A DNA stretch of 39,679 nt. Source: Eubacterium minutum ATCC 700079. GTDB taxonomy: Bacteria; Bacillota; Clostridia; Peptostreptococcales; Anaerovoracaceae. This document shows, piece by piece, positions 22,840-30,369 of this stretch (positions are counted from its first letter, which is position 1; each line of letters starts with the position of its first letter). The stretch is from assembly GCA_003433295.1 (NCBI GenBank), contig CP016202.1, forward strand, positions 1,164,315 through 1,203,993. The letters run 5' to 3'. The position numbers and the translations under genes were made by a program. The notes below the pieces were generated by a model, which was not told the DNA's origin, did not search any database, and worked only from the letters and a program-made list of their open reading frames with translations.

Positions 22840-24246
22840 TTACGGTTTTATCTCATATTTTTTGAGCTTGTGCTGCAAAGTCTGCCTCTTGATCTGCAGG
22901 TTCTCCGCCCCTTTCGATACGTTGCCGCCAGCTTCTATCATTGCATTCTTTATTATCGCCTTCTCTATCTCCGCCATGTACACATCCAAAGGTTCTCTGC
23001 CGTCCCATTTTTCTATATCTTTTCCCATTCCTCCGACTTTCTTGGGCATTTGTAGAAGTTTTTCCGTGAGGACATGCTCATTTTCCGCCATTGAAACCGA
23101 CTGCATTATGATATTCTCAAGCTCGCGTACATTTCCCGGATAGTTATATTCCATAAGTTTTTTCATTGCTCTGTCTGAAACCATCCAAAGTTCTTTGCCG
23201 AAAACTTTATCGTGCTTCTCCAGAAATCTTTCAACCAAAACCGGGATGTCATCTTTTCTGCTGCTCAGATCGGGTATGATCAATCCTACCACATTAAGCC
23301 TGTAATACAGATCTTTCCTTAATTTCCCTTCCTCTATCAGTTTTTCCGCAGGTTCGTTGACCGTCGCAATTATTCGCACGTCTATCGGGATGTCTTTGGT
23401 GCCGCCCACACGCCTTATGTAATCTTCCTGGAGAACTCTGAGAAGCTTGCTTTGGAGCTCATAAGGCATGGCGCTGATCTCGTCGAGCAACAGAGTTCCG
23501 CCATTGGCCTGCTCAAAAAGTCCCGCTCTGTCCACGGCTCCCGTAAAACCTCCTTTTGCGGTGCCGAACAGAATCCCCTCGAGCAGCGACTCCGGAAGCG
23601 CTGCGCAGTTTTGTGCAAGAAAAGGTTTGCCCGCTCTGCTCCCGCCGTAATGTATGCTCTGGGCAAACAGTTCTTTGCCCGTTCCGGTTTCTCCGTATAT
23701 AAAAACAGATGCGTTGTTCTTTGCGGCTCTTTTCGCTCTCTCCACAACCCCTCTGAACTCGCGGTTCTCTCCGATTATGTCATCGAATGTATACCTCTTT
23801 ATCTTCTTGGTTCCGCTTTTAGCCGCGCCCTGCGGCTGCGGCAATGTATCCTCCCGCAGTTTCAAAATGGTATCGCTCATCGACCTTATATCGGTTATGT
23901 CCCTTGCCACTTCGACGGCGGCTATCGTTTTTCCGTCAAGTTTAACCGGTACGGTGCTGTTCAGCGTGGTGACCTCTTTGCCGTACAGATTGGTGTATGT
24001 CTGCTGTTTGTTTCTGGTCGCAAGTCCCTTTCTGAGTGCCCGGTACATAGTACTTTCATCAAGGCCGACTCTCGGAAACGCCATATTGAAAGGCTTTCCT
24101 ATAACGTCTGAAACCTTTATTTGTTCATTTTTCGCCATCTCGTCGCTGTAAAAAAGACCTATGCCTTTTTCATCAACTATGTAGACGCCCTCCTGCAAGA
24201 GGTCTATGAGTTCCTCTATTATCTTTCTGTATCCGTTGTCGTCCAT
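22840..24246 (-). CDS. Sigma-54-dependent PAS-AAA+-Fis transcriptional activator
   Basis: 468 residues from the ATG at 24246, which follows AAGGAG at 7 nt; an open frame of 81 more codons upstream has no support and would cross the promoter. Order: PAS sensor (about 10-120; DLLQEGVYIVDEKG, DVIGKPF, GKTIAAVEVARDITD), AAA+ domain (about 154-385), Fis-type HTH (about 429-468; GGNVSKGAENLQIKRQTLQHKLKKY). Walker A is GETGTGKE (185-192), Walker B is GGTLLLDEIS (249-258), and the R-finger region is RKDLYYRLNV. The sigma-54 contact loop reads GGFTGA (232-237) instead of GAFTGA. The layout is RocR-like, consistent with sensing an amino acid such as ornithine through the PAS domain (inference). It probably activates the ord operon and, by its own palindrome, limits its own expression. 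Confidence 0.92.
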   Translation of the reverse strand: MDDNGYRKIIEELIDLLQEGVYIVDEKGIGLFYSDEMAKNEQIKVSDVIGKPFNMAFPRVGLDESTMYRALRKGLATRNKQQTYTNLYGKEVTTLNSTVPVKLDGKTIAAVEVARDITDIRSMSDTILKLREDTLPQPQGAAKSGTKKIKRYTFDDIIGENREFRGVVERAKRAAKNNASVFIYGETGTGKELFAQSIHYGGSRAGKPFLAQNCAALPESLLEGILFGTAKGGFTGAVDRAGLFEQANGGTLLLDEISAMPYELQSKLLRVLQEDYIRRVGGTKDIPIDVRIIATVNEPAEKLIEEGKLRKDLYYRLNVVGLIIPDLSSRKDDIPVLVERFLEKHDKVFGKELWMVSDRAMKKLMEYNYPGNVRELENIIMQSVSMAENEHVLTEKLLQMPKKVGGMGKDIEKWDGREPLDVYMAEIEKAIIKNAMIEAGGNVSKGAENLQIKRQTLQHKLKKYEIKP

Positions 24247-24268
24247 TCTTCCACTCCTTTTCGTTACG

Positions 24269-24297
24269 ATAGTACCATATTTCAGGGTGCGGTGCAA
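24269..24297 (-). promoter_or_regulatory. Sigma-A promoter of the activator gene
   Basis: Minus strand: TTGCAC (24292-24297), exactly 17 bp, TACTAT (24269-24274), about 25 bp before the Shine-Dalgarno sequence of the activator. The -35 hexamer lies inside the palindrome at 24291-24310, so a protein bound there should block RNA polymerase. Confidence 0.7.
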
Positions 24298-24310
24298 ACA
24301 TTTTTGCACC
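24291..24310. promoter_or_regulatory. Operator-like perfect palindrome over the activator's -35 box
   Basis: GGTGCAAACATTTTTGCACC: an 8-bp perfect inverted repeat with a 4-nt centre, sharing the TGCAAA-N4-TTTGCA core with the two sites at 22773-22811. The shared core and position suggest the activator binds here and represses its own gene (inference). Confidence 0.7.
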
Positions 24311-24649
24311 ATAGATGTTACTTGCCCCGGGCAGGGGTGGCACCCGCAAGTCAGGTCCTCATCCCTGCCCGGGGCTACTGAACCATTCAAGGCTTCAATA
24401 CAAAAGCAATAGCCCGATTCCTTGCAACAATATCCTCCTCGCAGAGAGTCAAAAGGCTCACTCGCGGAGGTGGTCTTTTGTCCGCCCAAACCACTGTCGT
24501 TTGCCGATGAATGTTCAAACTAAAACAAGTATGTTTATACTATAATAAATGGGGTATTAAATAAATGTATGGGCTTATGGTTGTGATGATTTTTATGTGA
24601 AAAAACGGACATAAATGGAAATCAAGCAAATCCGGGGGAGGGTTGATTT
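24311..24649. other. Intergenic region with a GC-rich structured element and a promoter for the lipoprotein gene
   Basis: A perfect 13-bp GC-rich inverted repeat, GCCCCGGGCAGGG (24324-24336) with CCCTGCCCGGGGC (24363-24375), encloses 26 nt. A second imperfect hairpin lies at about 24433-24470 (CCTCC...GCGGAGG on the plus strand, with inner GAGTC/GGCTC). Both are upstream of the activator promoter and outside the lipoprotein transcript, so they are not leaders of either gene. They may be a small RNA gene or an old repeat. A plus-strand -10 region, TATACTATAAT (24536-24546), probably serves the lipoprotein gene; its -35 is poor (TTCAAA). Confidence 0.5.
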
Positions 24650-25306
24650 ATGTTTAAGATTCAAACGCGAAAATTGAAATCACTTATGCTTGTCGTCGTC
24701 CTGTTGACAATGGTTGCAATGCTTGTATCGTGCGGGAAAAAAGAAAACTCCTCAAGCGACGGGCAAAAGCACGTACAAGAATCCGCGGAGGGCGGCAAAC
24801 AGGGTTCAGGACAGCTTATACAGGTGAAAAGGTTGAGATTGAAAAAGAAAAAATCCGAGCCGTTTAATCCCGCTACTCTTTATGAAAGCAAAAACAAAAT
24901 GATAATAACGGGTGTGCATGGTGGAATAACCCTTTACGATAAGAAGAGGGGGAAGATAACGAGATTTGTCGAGTTGATTGATCCATCGGAAGATTGGGGT
25001 ATGCACGGGAAGATTTTTATCAACGGGCAAGGTAGCGATGCTTTCGGAACCTTGATGGACAAGAAGCACACCAAAATCATCATATTCAACATGAATGAAC
25101 GTAATAAGTATCACTATGTTTATAACATAAAACAAAACAAGGCTGTCAAGGTGCAAAAAACCTTCAGCCATAAAAAGTTGCTGAGCATGAATTTGAAGCT
25201 CTATAGATTGAATCGAAAATGGGAATTCATCAATGGCATAAGTACTCCGCAGACTGTGGAATATTCCTCGCCTATTGACAAAAAGAAGTATAGACCATTT
25301 GTATAA
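24650..25306 (+). CDS. Putative lipoprotein of unknown function
   Basis: 218 residues. The N-terminus has a basic start, hydrophobic stretch LMLVVVLLTMVAM and the lipobox LVSC with Cys28, so the mature protein should be lipid-anchored on the outer face of the membrane. A Ser/Gly/Lys-rich linker follows, then a cluster of basic residues (KRLRLKKKKSEP). The rest (VHGGITLYDKKRGKITRFVELID, NGQGSDAFGTLMDKKHTKIIIF) looks like a small beta-rich domain but I do not recognise it. GGGGGAGG precedes the start. It is followed by hairpins and then another gene for a membrane-tethered basic protein of similar composition; the two may be related in function. Confidence 0.75.
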   Translation: MFKIQTRKLKSLMLVVVLLTMVAMLVSCGKKENSSSDGQKHVQESAEGGKQGSGQLIQVKRLRLKKKKSEPFNPATLYESKNKMIITGVHGGITLYDKKRGKITRFVELIDPSEDWGMHGKIFINGQGSDAFGTLMDKKHTKIIIFNMNERNKYHYVYNIKQNKAVKVQKTFSHKKLLSMNLKLYRLNRKWEFINGISTPQTVEYSSPIDKKKYRPFV

Positions 25307-25332
25307 TTTACTGCTATTTCAACAAAATCAAC

Positions 25333-25387
25333 AATTTCCGCCCTAAATTAGGCGGAAATTCCCCATGCGCTTTGTGTATGGGGAATT
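25333..25387 (+). terminator. Two overlapping hairpins after the lipoprotein gene
   Basis: AATTTCCGCC (25333-25342) pairs with GGCGGAAATT (25351-25360); AATTCCCCAT (25357-25366) pairs with ATGGGGAATT (25378-25387). The two stems share AATT and so compete. They lie about 27 bp after the stop codon. A strong U-run is missing, so termination efficiency is uncertain. Confidence 0.55.
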
Positions 25388-25547
25388 GCTATTTCCAAGG
25401 GTTTAAAATATAGGGAAAATGGTAGATACGAAATAAGAATCAGTGCCTGCTAAACGACATTGAATTTCGATTCTACGATCCGGCGGCACAAACAGTTCTC
25501 TACAAGCGTTTGTACCGCTGATTAAAACTACTGAAGGGAGTTTTACA

Positions 25548-26237
25548 ATGAATATATTCAATAAAAAAATATGGGTTCTCATCGCGGGAATATCTCTCAT
25601 TTTGCTTTTGGCGGCTATAGTGGTTCACTTGAGATCCCCGGCGGCAAAGCCCGAGTCGCTGGCGCTGTATTTTGTCAAACACGTTTATTCTGACTTCAGA
25701 AGCGACCGGGATAACAAGGAATTCGAACGTAACGTGAAAATGTACGTTGCCGCGGATTCTCATGACTTCAGGAAACTCTTACTGGACAAAAAACTCATAA
25801 AGGAGCGTGACGACAGGTATTTTTCATCAAAGGAATCGTTGCGCAAGGCTGTTTACAAGAAGCCGGAAGTTTTGTCCGAAGACAATGGTATAATCCTGAA
25901 AATAAAAGCCGAATATGACTATGACGAGTTTTATGTGACCAAAAACGGGCATGAGAAAAAATTGAGCAGTTCCGGAGAAGTCGCGGACTACATAGTTCAT
26001 TTAATCAGATCAAACGGATGGAAAATAAAAGATATACATTCAAACGACCTGACCTCCGGGATCATGTTCCCCGAAGTACTTACTCAAGATGTTTCGAAAA
26101 AATCCGCTTACGAAGATTTTTTCGGCAGCAAATCAAAACAAAAGACATATGATTTGAAGCGGATACTGCGCAAAAGAAAGAAACTCGGGCAAGAAACCGT
26201 AAAGGAAATGGAGAAAAAATTCCATGGTACTGGTTAA
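25548..26237 (+). CDS. Membrane-anchored protein of unknown function
   Basis: 229 residues. One N-terminal hydrophobic segment (IWVLIAGISLILLLAAIVVHL) with a positive N-side suggests a signal anchor with the rest outside the cell. The extracytoplasmic part (LALYFVKHVYSDFRSDRDNKEFERN..., ILKIKAEYDYDEFYVTKNGHEKK..., YIVHLIRSNGWKIKDI) resembles small NTF2-like or DUF4878-type lipoprotein domains in its closing W-K-I-x-D-I strand, but this is only a resemblance. The C-terminus is strongly basic. GAAGGGAG precedes the start. The stop overlaps the convergent pheA stop by 4 bp. Confidence 0.75.
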   Translation: MNIFNKKIWVLIAGISLILLLAAIVVHLRSPAAKPESLALYFVKHVYSDFRSDRDNKEFERNVKMYVAADSHDFRKLLLDKKLIKERDDRYFSSKESLRKAVYKKPEVLSEDNGIILKIKAEYDYDEFYVTKNGHEKKLSSSGEVADYIVHLIRSNGWKIKDIHSNDLTSGIMFPEVLTQDVSKKSAYEDFFGSKSKQKTYDLKRILRKRKKLGQETVKEMEKKFHGTG

Positions 26238-27373
26238 CTTTCGATGTAATTCCCTAAAAACGCAAATTGCTCAGGTTGAGCATACAGCTCCGACAACAAG
26301 TCCAACACCTCCGGTTGAAGTACAGACGCCTCCATATCGAAATAAAACATAAACTCGAAATCGCTGCCCAGAATCGGTCTTGACTCCAGCTTGGTTAAAT
26401 TCACCCCCAAAGCCGAAAACTTCGACAGCATGCTGTACAACGAGTTCGGTCTATGCGGTAAAGACAGCATCAAGCTGATTTTATTCGCCCCCGGGTATAT
26501 TTCAAGATCCCTTGTAATGCAAATAAATCTTGTATAATTGTTATCGCTTAACTGTATTCCGTCCTTCAGCACCGTAATTCCATAGAGTTCGGCGCAATCT
26601 GCGGAAGATATTGCCGCAATGTCTGTTCTGTCTGAACTTGCAACAATTTCAGCAGCCATGGCAGTGTTGGGGCAAGTTGTAATTTTTATATTCCCCAGCG
26701 ATTTTATAAATTCTGCACATTGCCCCAGCGCCTGATTGTGAGAAACAATTTCTTTTATGTCTGAAATTTTCGCTTCCGCTTTTCCAAGCAGTTTATGAGA
26801 AATATGGACTTTAAAGCACTTTGCAATGTAAAAATTATGATTTTTCATTAGGTCGTATACCTGTTCCACCGACCCGTGAGAACTGTTTTCTATAGGTAAC
26901 ACTCCATATTGGCACAGCCCCTTATCAACCGCGGAAAATACCCCGTCGAAACTGTCAAAATACATGATTTCAGGCACGGAAAAAATCTTTTCCGCCGCAT
27001 GCTGGGAATAAGCTCCCTCTATGCCTTGACATGCCACTGTGGCTCTCCCGGGAAAAAGCGCGGGTGTATTTGATAATGCAGTTAGAATTCGATCTTTCAA
27101 CGGGCTCTCGGAGTGCAGCAACCTGTTTTGATAGGAGCGACTTATATCAAACAAAGTATTGTACAGAAGCCTTGCATATCCTTCGAACTCTTCTCCTGCG
27201 TTTTCCGAAATCCTGCTTAAAATTTCTCTCTCCCTCTTTCCGCTGAGTACGGGCGTTCCCGTTGATTTCCTTTCTTCCGCCACTTTAACCGAAAGTTTAA
27301 TCCTTTCCACAAAAAGCGATACGAACTTTTCGTCTATGTCATCTATCCGTTTTCTCAAATCCTCGTAACTCAT
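26234..27373 (-). CDS. pheA: Bifunctional chorismate mutase / prephenate dehydratase
   Basis: 379 residues from the ATG at 27373, with AAGGAG 6 nt upstream; longer open frame rejected. Residues 1-85 are an AroQ-type chorismate mutase (SYEDLRKRIDDIDEKFVSLFVERIKLSVKVAEERK). The prephenate dehydratase domain follows (ACQGIEGAYSQHAAEKIF, GVLPIENSSHGSVEQVYDLM, and the catalytic T-R-F in NNYTRFICI). The C-terminal ACT domain carries the Phe-binding E-S-R-P motif in LTKLESRP, so feedback inhibition by phenylalanine is expected. It makes phenylpyruvate for phenylalanine synthesis. No other aromatic amino-acid gene is nearby. The upstream region was searched for a T-box leader and none was recognised. 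Confidence 0.95.
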   Translation of the reverse strand: MSYEDLRKRIDDIDEKFVSLFVERIKLSVKVAEERKSTGTPVLSGKREREILSRISENAGEEFEGYARLLYNTLFDISRSYQNRLLHSESPLKDRILTALSNTPALFPGRATVACQGIEGAYSQHAAEKIFSVPEIMYFDSFDGVFSAVDKGLCQYGVLPIENSSHGSVEQVYDLMKNHNFYIAKCFKVHISHKLLGKAEAKISDIKEIVSHNQALGQCAEFIKSLGNIKITTCPNTAMAAEIVASSDRTDIAAISSADCAELYGITVLKDGIQLSDNNYTRFICITRDLEIYPGANKISLMLSLPHRPNSLYSMLSKFSALGVNLTKLESRPILGSDFEFMFYFDMEASVLQPEVLDLLSELYAQPEQFAFLGNYIES

Positions 27374-27446
27374 AAAGAACTCCTTCTGCTCAAGATCTTT
27401 TATCATCAAATTATTACATATAAGTATTCCGTATTCCGGGCAAAAG

Positions 27447-27544
27447 CTATGGACATTTCCCTGTGGCGGCGCCATGGACGTCTTTCTGTGACAGAGCTAT
27501 GGACGTTTCCCCGGCGGAACCGTGAATGTTTTTCCGTGTCGGAG
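27447..27544. repeat. Four imperfect 24-26-bp tandem repeats upstream of pheA
   Basis: Units begin CTATGGACATTTCCC (27447), CATGGACGTCTTTC (27473), CTATGGACGTTTCCCC (27497) and CGTGAATGTTTTTCCG (27521); the first is 26 bp, the rest 24 bp. They lie 75-170 bp upstream of the pheA start. Function unknown. Confidence 0.65.
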
Positions 27545-27632
27545 CCGCCCAGAATCGTGCGTTCATTATATCATATCCTTCGATTAAAACCGCATCGACC
27601 AAACTATTTAACGGTGCCAAGTTTTTGTGAGT

Positions 27633-27692
27633 TTTTCGTTAGATCATCCGTAAATGAAATTCTTGAAAAGCACTGTTTCCTGAAGTATAATT
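27633..27692. repeat. 60-bp direct repeat, copy 1 (left boundary of mobile-element region)
   Basis: TTTTCGTTAGA-Y-CA-Y-CCGTAAATG... to ...CTGAAGTATAATT; the same 60 bp recurs in the same orientation at 31734-31793 with two differences. It immediately follows another IS-end-like sequence at 27611-27632. It most likely marks the end of an insertion sequence. The second copy is at the far end of the decayed element cluster. Confidence 0.85.
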
Positions 27693-27786
27693 CCTGTCTT
27701 TGACAGTTAGAGGAAGAAACACTCCCGCTAACCCTTGAAAAAAGGGATATACGGGAGTTTGTGCATTGTACAGATTTTGCACAATG

Positions 27787-28330
27787 TCATGCTTTTTTCG
27801 AGGCTTTAATAATTTTTCTAATTTTTTTAGCCGTAATGACTTCATAATCAGTACAAAAGCCTGAAATACTGAGATATATTGGCCTTGCTTCAAATTCGGA
27901 TTTCATTATCCTGAAGCATTCCTTAATCTCCCATCTGCCCTTCATGACGTTGATGATCTTTTCGGGTTCATCCTCCAGATTAGTGCATACACCGTAGAAA
28001 CCGTCAAAAGAAGCATCTTCAAGAAAGGTCTGCTTATCCAGGGAACTGACGACCTTTTCCGCCACCTCACCGTCATCTGTAATGTTCACCGAAGTTATGT
28101 ATTTTCTAACATCGTTTTGACCTTTGCGCAATATCTTTGCCGTACCTTTTTCAATCATCTTAGAAGCTCGTGCTACGCGCTTTTGCCGAATCTGTTTCTC
28201 GTAATTTTCATACTTGGGGCAAAAGGTGACAATAAGTCTTTGCTCTATGCCGTTCTCATTGAGCCACCGCTCTTTCCAGAAGAGGTATGCTGCATAATCA
28301 TAGAGGCTTATCAGTGGGGAGAAGAATTAA
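27787..28330 (-). pseudogene. IS1634-family transposase remnant, internally deleted
   Basis: The frame can be read from about 28330 (after a stop) through RLIVTFCPKYENYEKQIRQKR, MIEKGTAKILRKGQNDVRKYI, DGFYGVCTNLEDEPEKIINV and the catalytic-region motif GRWEIKECFRIMKSEFEARPIYL, all typical of IS1634 (IS4 superfamily; the Y-x2-R-x3-E-x6-K-type signature sits in the last segment). After RPIYL the expected next hundred or so residues are missing and the frame joins directly to the family's extreme C-terminus (TDYEVITAKKIRKIIKASKK). The N-terminal half is absent. It cannot be functional. Confidence 0.85.
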
Positions 28331-28480
28331 AGCGGTTTTCCGGTGGTACTGCACTCACCAAAACCACTTTCTGCTTCCGAAATATTAAAAACAATGTCTA
28401 CAAACAAGAGCATAGATGATATCTACGAGAAGATGACTGCTAAAAAACAACTTGAAAGTACTATTCCTATGTGCTGAGAT

Positions 28481-28606
28481 TTAGTTGTATGGGGTGAGTT
28501 TCACCATTATAGTAACTATCCGGTTTACCAGGATTAGCCACACACACTTTTTCTCCTATAGCCTTAATTCTACTCGAAAAAGCTCAAAATCCACTCATAC
28601 AACTAA
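28481..28606. mobile_element. 126-bp MITE-like element with terminal inverted repeats
   Basis: TTAGTTGTATG at 28481-28491 and its exact complement CATACAACTAA at 28596-28606 bound 126 bp with no gene. The similarity between the ends continues imperfectly inwards (GGGTGAGTTTCA against AGTGGATTTTGA). The right end abuts the stop codon of the TraX-family gene, so the insertion may have set that gene's present C-terminus. Target-site duplication is not clear. The stretch 28331-28480 just left of it holds no recognisable gene. Confidence 0.55.
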
Positions 28607-29479
28607 TCAGACAGCAAGAAAATGTAGAAGCAGGATATGCGAAGGATAGTAAAAATAGAAAAAATATTTAACGAATCTCACGTATCTGATTTTTTGGCTT
28701 TTGTAGTTCAATATTATCGGAAGGGAAAATATCATCATCCATGAATAGTTTACGTAGAGGGCGGATTCGCCTATGCCTATCAGAGGGCCCATTCCAAGTT
28801 CAAAGAAAAATTCCAGAGCATCGGAAAGTTCACTTCCTATAACCGGAACAAGTTTTACCCTATACAGCAGTGCAAAAAGGTAGTGTGTGGTATTGCAGAA
28901 AGTATGAATTGCGGTTAATCCGCAGAATGAGAAAGCAAGGTTTCTCTTGTCATCTCTGAAAATATAAAATGCAATACCCAAGATAACGTAAAAAATGCCT
29001 CCGTCTAAGTTTAGGCAGTTGCCCGAAATAGCAGGTAGTAGAAAAGCGGCAAAATCCTCCATTGCCGCAGAGGAATGTTGATTTATATAAAGAACCACCA
29101 CAGATGTGGCTACTTGCCAAATCAAGAAAAGTGATGCGTACTTTGCGGCAGTTCTCTTATCTGTCTTATGGATTGCTATGATGCAGCATGATACGGCAGT
29201 CATAAATATGCTTCGAAAGATATTCATTTCTATCTGTGTGAAACTTTGTATCAATCCCATTATAACGGATGCCAAGTAGAGGCGGAGGACATACATGAAC
29301 TTATTGGTGGTATATGTTATACTTTCCGCACAAAGAAACATAAAAATTGGGGCTGCCAAACGTCCTATCCAGTGGAAGTATATTGGAAACCTCTCGGGGA
29401 AAAATATTGCTATGTGATCAAAAGTCATAGCTATCAAAGCCGCAATTTTTAAATGATTCCTATTAAGACGAAGATTCAT
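28607..29479 (-). CDS. TraX-family integral membrane protein
   Basis: 290 residues with about eight hydrophobic segments. The N-terminus LNRNHLKIAALIAMTFDHIAIFF carries the TraX signature K-x-x-A-x-x-x-M-x-x-D-H, followed by FHWIGRLAAPIFMFLCAE, also typical. In F plasmids TraX acetylates pilin, and chromosomal relatives in Bacillota are putative membrane acyltransferases of unknown substrate. AAAGGAT precedes the start. The gene lies between decayed transposons, with lower GC than the flanking housekeeping genes, and its stop codon touches a MITE-like element. Transfer by mobile DNA is likely. No conjugation genes accompany it. Confidence 0.85.
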   Translation of the reverse strand: MNLRLNRNHLKIAALIAMTFDHIAIFFPERFPIYFHWIGRLAAPIFMFLCAESITYTTNKFMYVLRLYLASVIMGLIQSFTQIEMNIFRSIFMTAVSCCIIAIHKTDKRTAAKYASLFLIWQVATSVVVLYINQHSSAAMEDFAAFLLPAISGNCLNLDGGIFYVILGIAFYIFRDDKRNLAFSFCGLTAIHTFCNTTHYLFALLYRVKLVPVIGSELSDALEFFFELGMGPLIGIGESALYVNYSWMMIFSLPIILNYKSQKIRYVRFVKYFFYFYYPSHILLLHFLAV

Positions 29480-29499
29480 GTCACATATCCTTTCCGGAG

Positions 29500-29606
29500 A
29501 GGGTTACATATATTCTCTCGATATAGCATTGATTCTGATAGTAGCAGCCACTTTTTGGTAGATCCGTCATCCGCAGCAGTTTAGATATCGGACGATTTTT
29601 CTTCAT
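29500..29606 (-). pseudogene. IS3-family orfB fragment
   Basis: A short frame reads MKKNRPISKLLRMTDLPKSG followed by CYYQ, matching the start of IS3-type orfB proteins (A-L-x-x-x-Y-P-I-x-x-L-L-...-P-K-S-x-Y-Y-Y-Q). The integrase core is gone. Together with the orfA fragment at 30152-30246 on the same strand it flanks the ISLre2 remnant. Confidence 0.65.
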
Positions 29607-29634
29607 GGCGTCGATCGTTAACCTTTGCTTCCAT

Positions 29635-30116
29635 ATGAAGACCTCTATAGAAGCAATTATACAACAAATCATATTGGAATTAGGAAGAAAAATAACAGGT
29701 ATGTTTACCCGCTTGACCATGCTGTGGGAATCAGAAAATATGAAAGAGTGGGCGACATCATAAGTGCAAGAATGTTAAGCCTTGCTACAGAGATGTCCTA
29801 TGCCAAAAGCGCTGCTATTGGAAGTGATAACAAGTTAAGCAGGCAGACCGTGAAAAACCATATTAAAAAACTGAGACCGCTTGAAAAGAAAGTGCAAAGC
29901 GAAGAACAAAAGAGAATCAAAGAACTGCATATATACGCAGATGAGGATCATGCGCATATGCAAAGACCCAACAAGAACAAGGGCAAGCGCAGTAAGATTA
30001 TACCGCTTGTAACTGTTACGGAAGGGATACGAAAAGAGAGCAAGGGAAGAAACAGAACAATAGCAAGCATGCACTTTGTGGAAAACGAGAAGAAAACGAG
30101 GAAAACGAAACTTTGA
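29635..30116 (+). pseudogene. ISLre2-family transposase remnant
   Basis: In one frame from 29635, MKTSIEAIIQQIILELGRKI resembles the family's N-terminus. The main part is in another frame: YVYPLDHAVGIRKYERVGDI, MLSLATEMSYAKSAAIGSDN, KLSRQTVKNHIKKL and ELHIYADEDHAHMQ, then PLVTVTEGI, which are the ISLre2 (UPF0236) hallmarks including the D-E-D-H region. A central deletion with frameshift joins the two, and the C-terminal half is missing. Confidence 0.82.
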
Positions 30117-30151
30117 TACAAACAGGTTATGGCAAAGCATACAAATGTTCT

Positions 30152-30246
30152 CAGCTTGGATAACCAAGTCGATGCACAGTCTCAGTAACGGATCTGATCC
30201 TGTGATACATCCTTAATGCTTTTGTTTGTTGCTCTTTCGAGTACAT
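30152..30246 (-). pseudogene. IS3-family orfA fragment
   Basis: MYSKEQQTKALRMYHRIRSV then TETVHRLGYPS matches the N-terminal helix-turn-helix of IS3-type orfA (usually continuing R-Q-T-L-Y-x-W-I). It has an intact GGAG ribosome site but stops right where the ISLre2 remnant begins, so the IS3 element appears to have been split by that insertion. Confidence 0.72.
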
Positions 30247-30369
30247 ATTTTTGCTCCTTTCAGAGCCCTGTATCTGTCCAGGTTTTTGTCCGCACCCCCT
30301 TCTTGTGCCTCCAATAGTATTATTAATTGCGACGGCTCTCGCCAATCTTTGTTTCTTCAGTGTTTGCGC

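Noticed and set aside
24311-24480. Cobalamin riboswitch or SRP RNA
   Set aside because: Only short fragments resemble either; the conserved core elements (for SRP the GGAAGGAAGCAG loop, for B12 the remaining boxes in order) are missing.
24247-24489. N-terminal extension of the sigma-54 activator
   Set aside because: It crosses the activator's promoter and operator and has low-complexity, non-conserved residues; the ATG at 24246 has AAGGAG at the right distance.
27374-27640. Phenylalanine T-box leader upstream of pheA
   Set aside because: No T-box sequence (TGGNACCGCG) or antiterminator was found; only tandem repeats are present.
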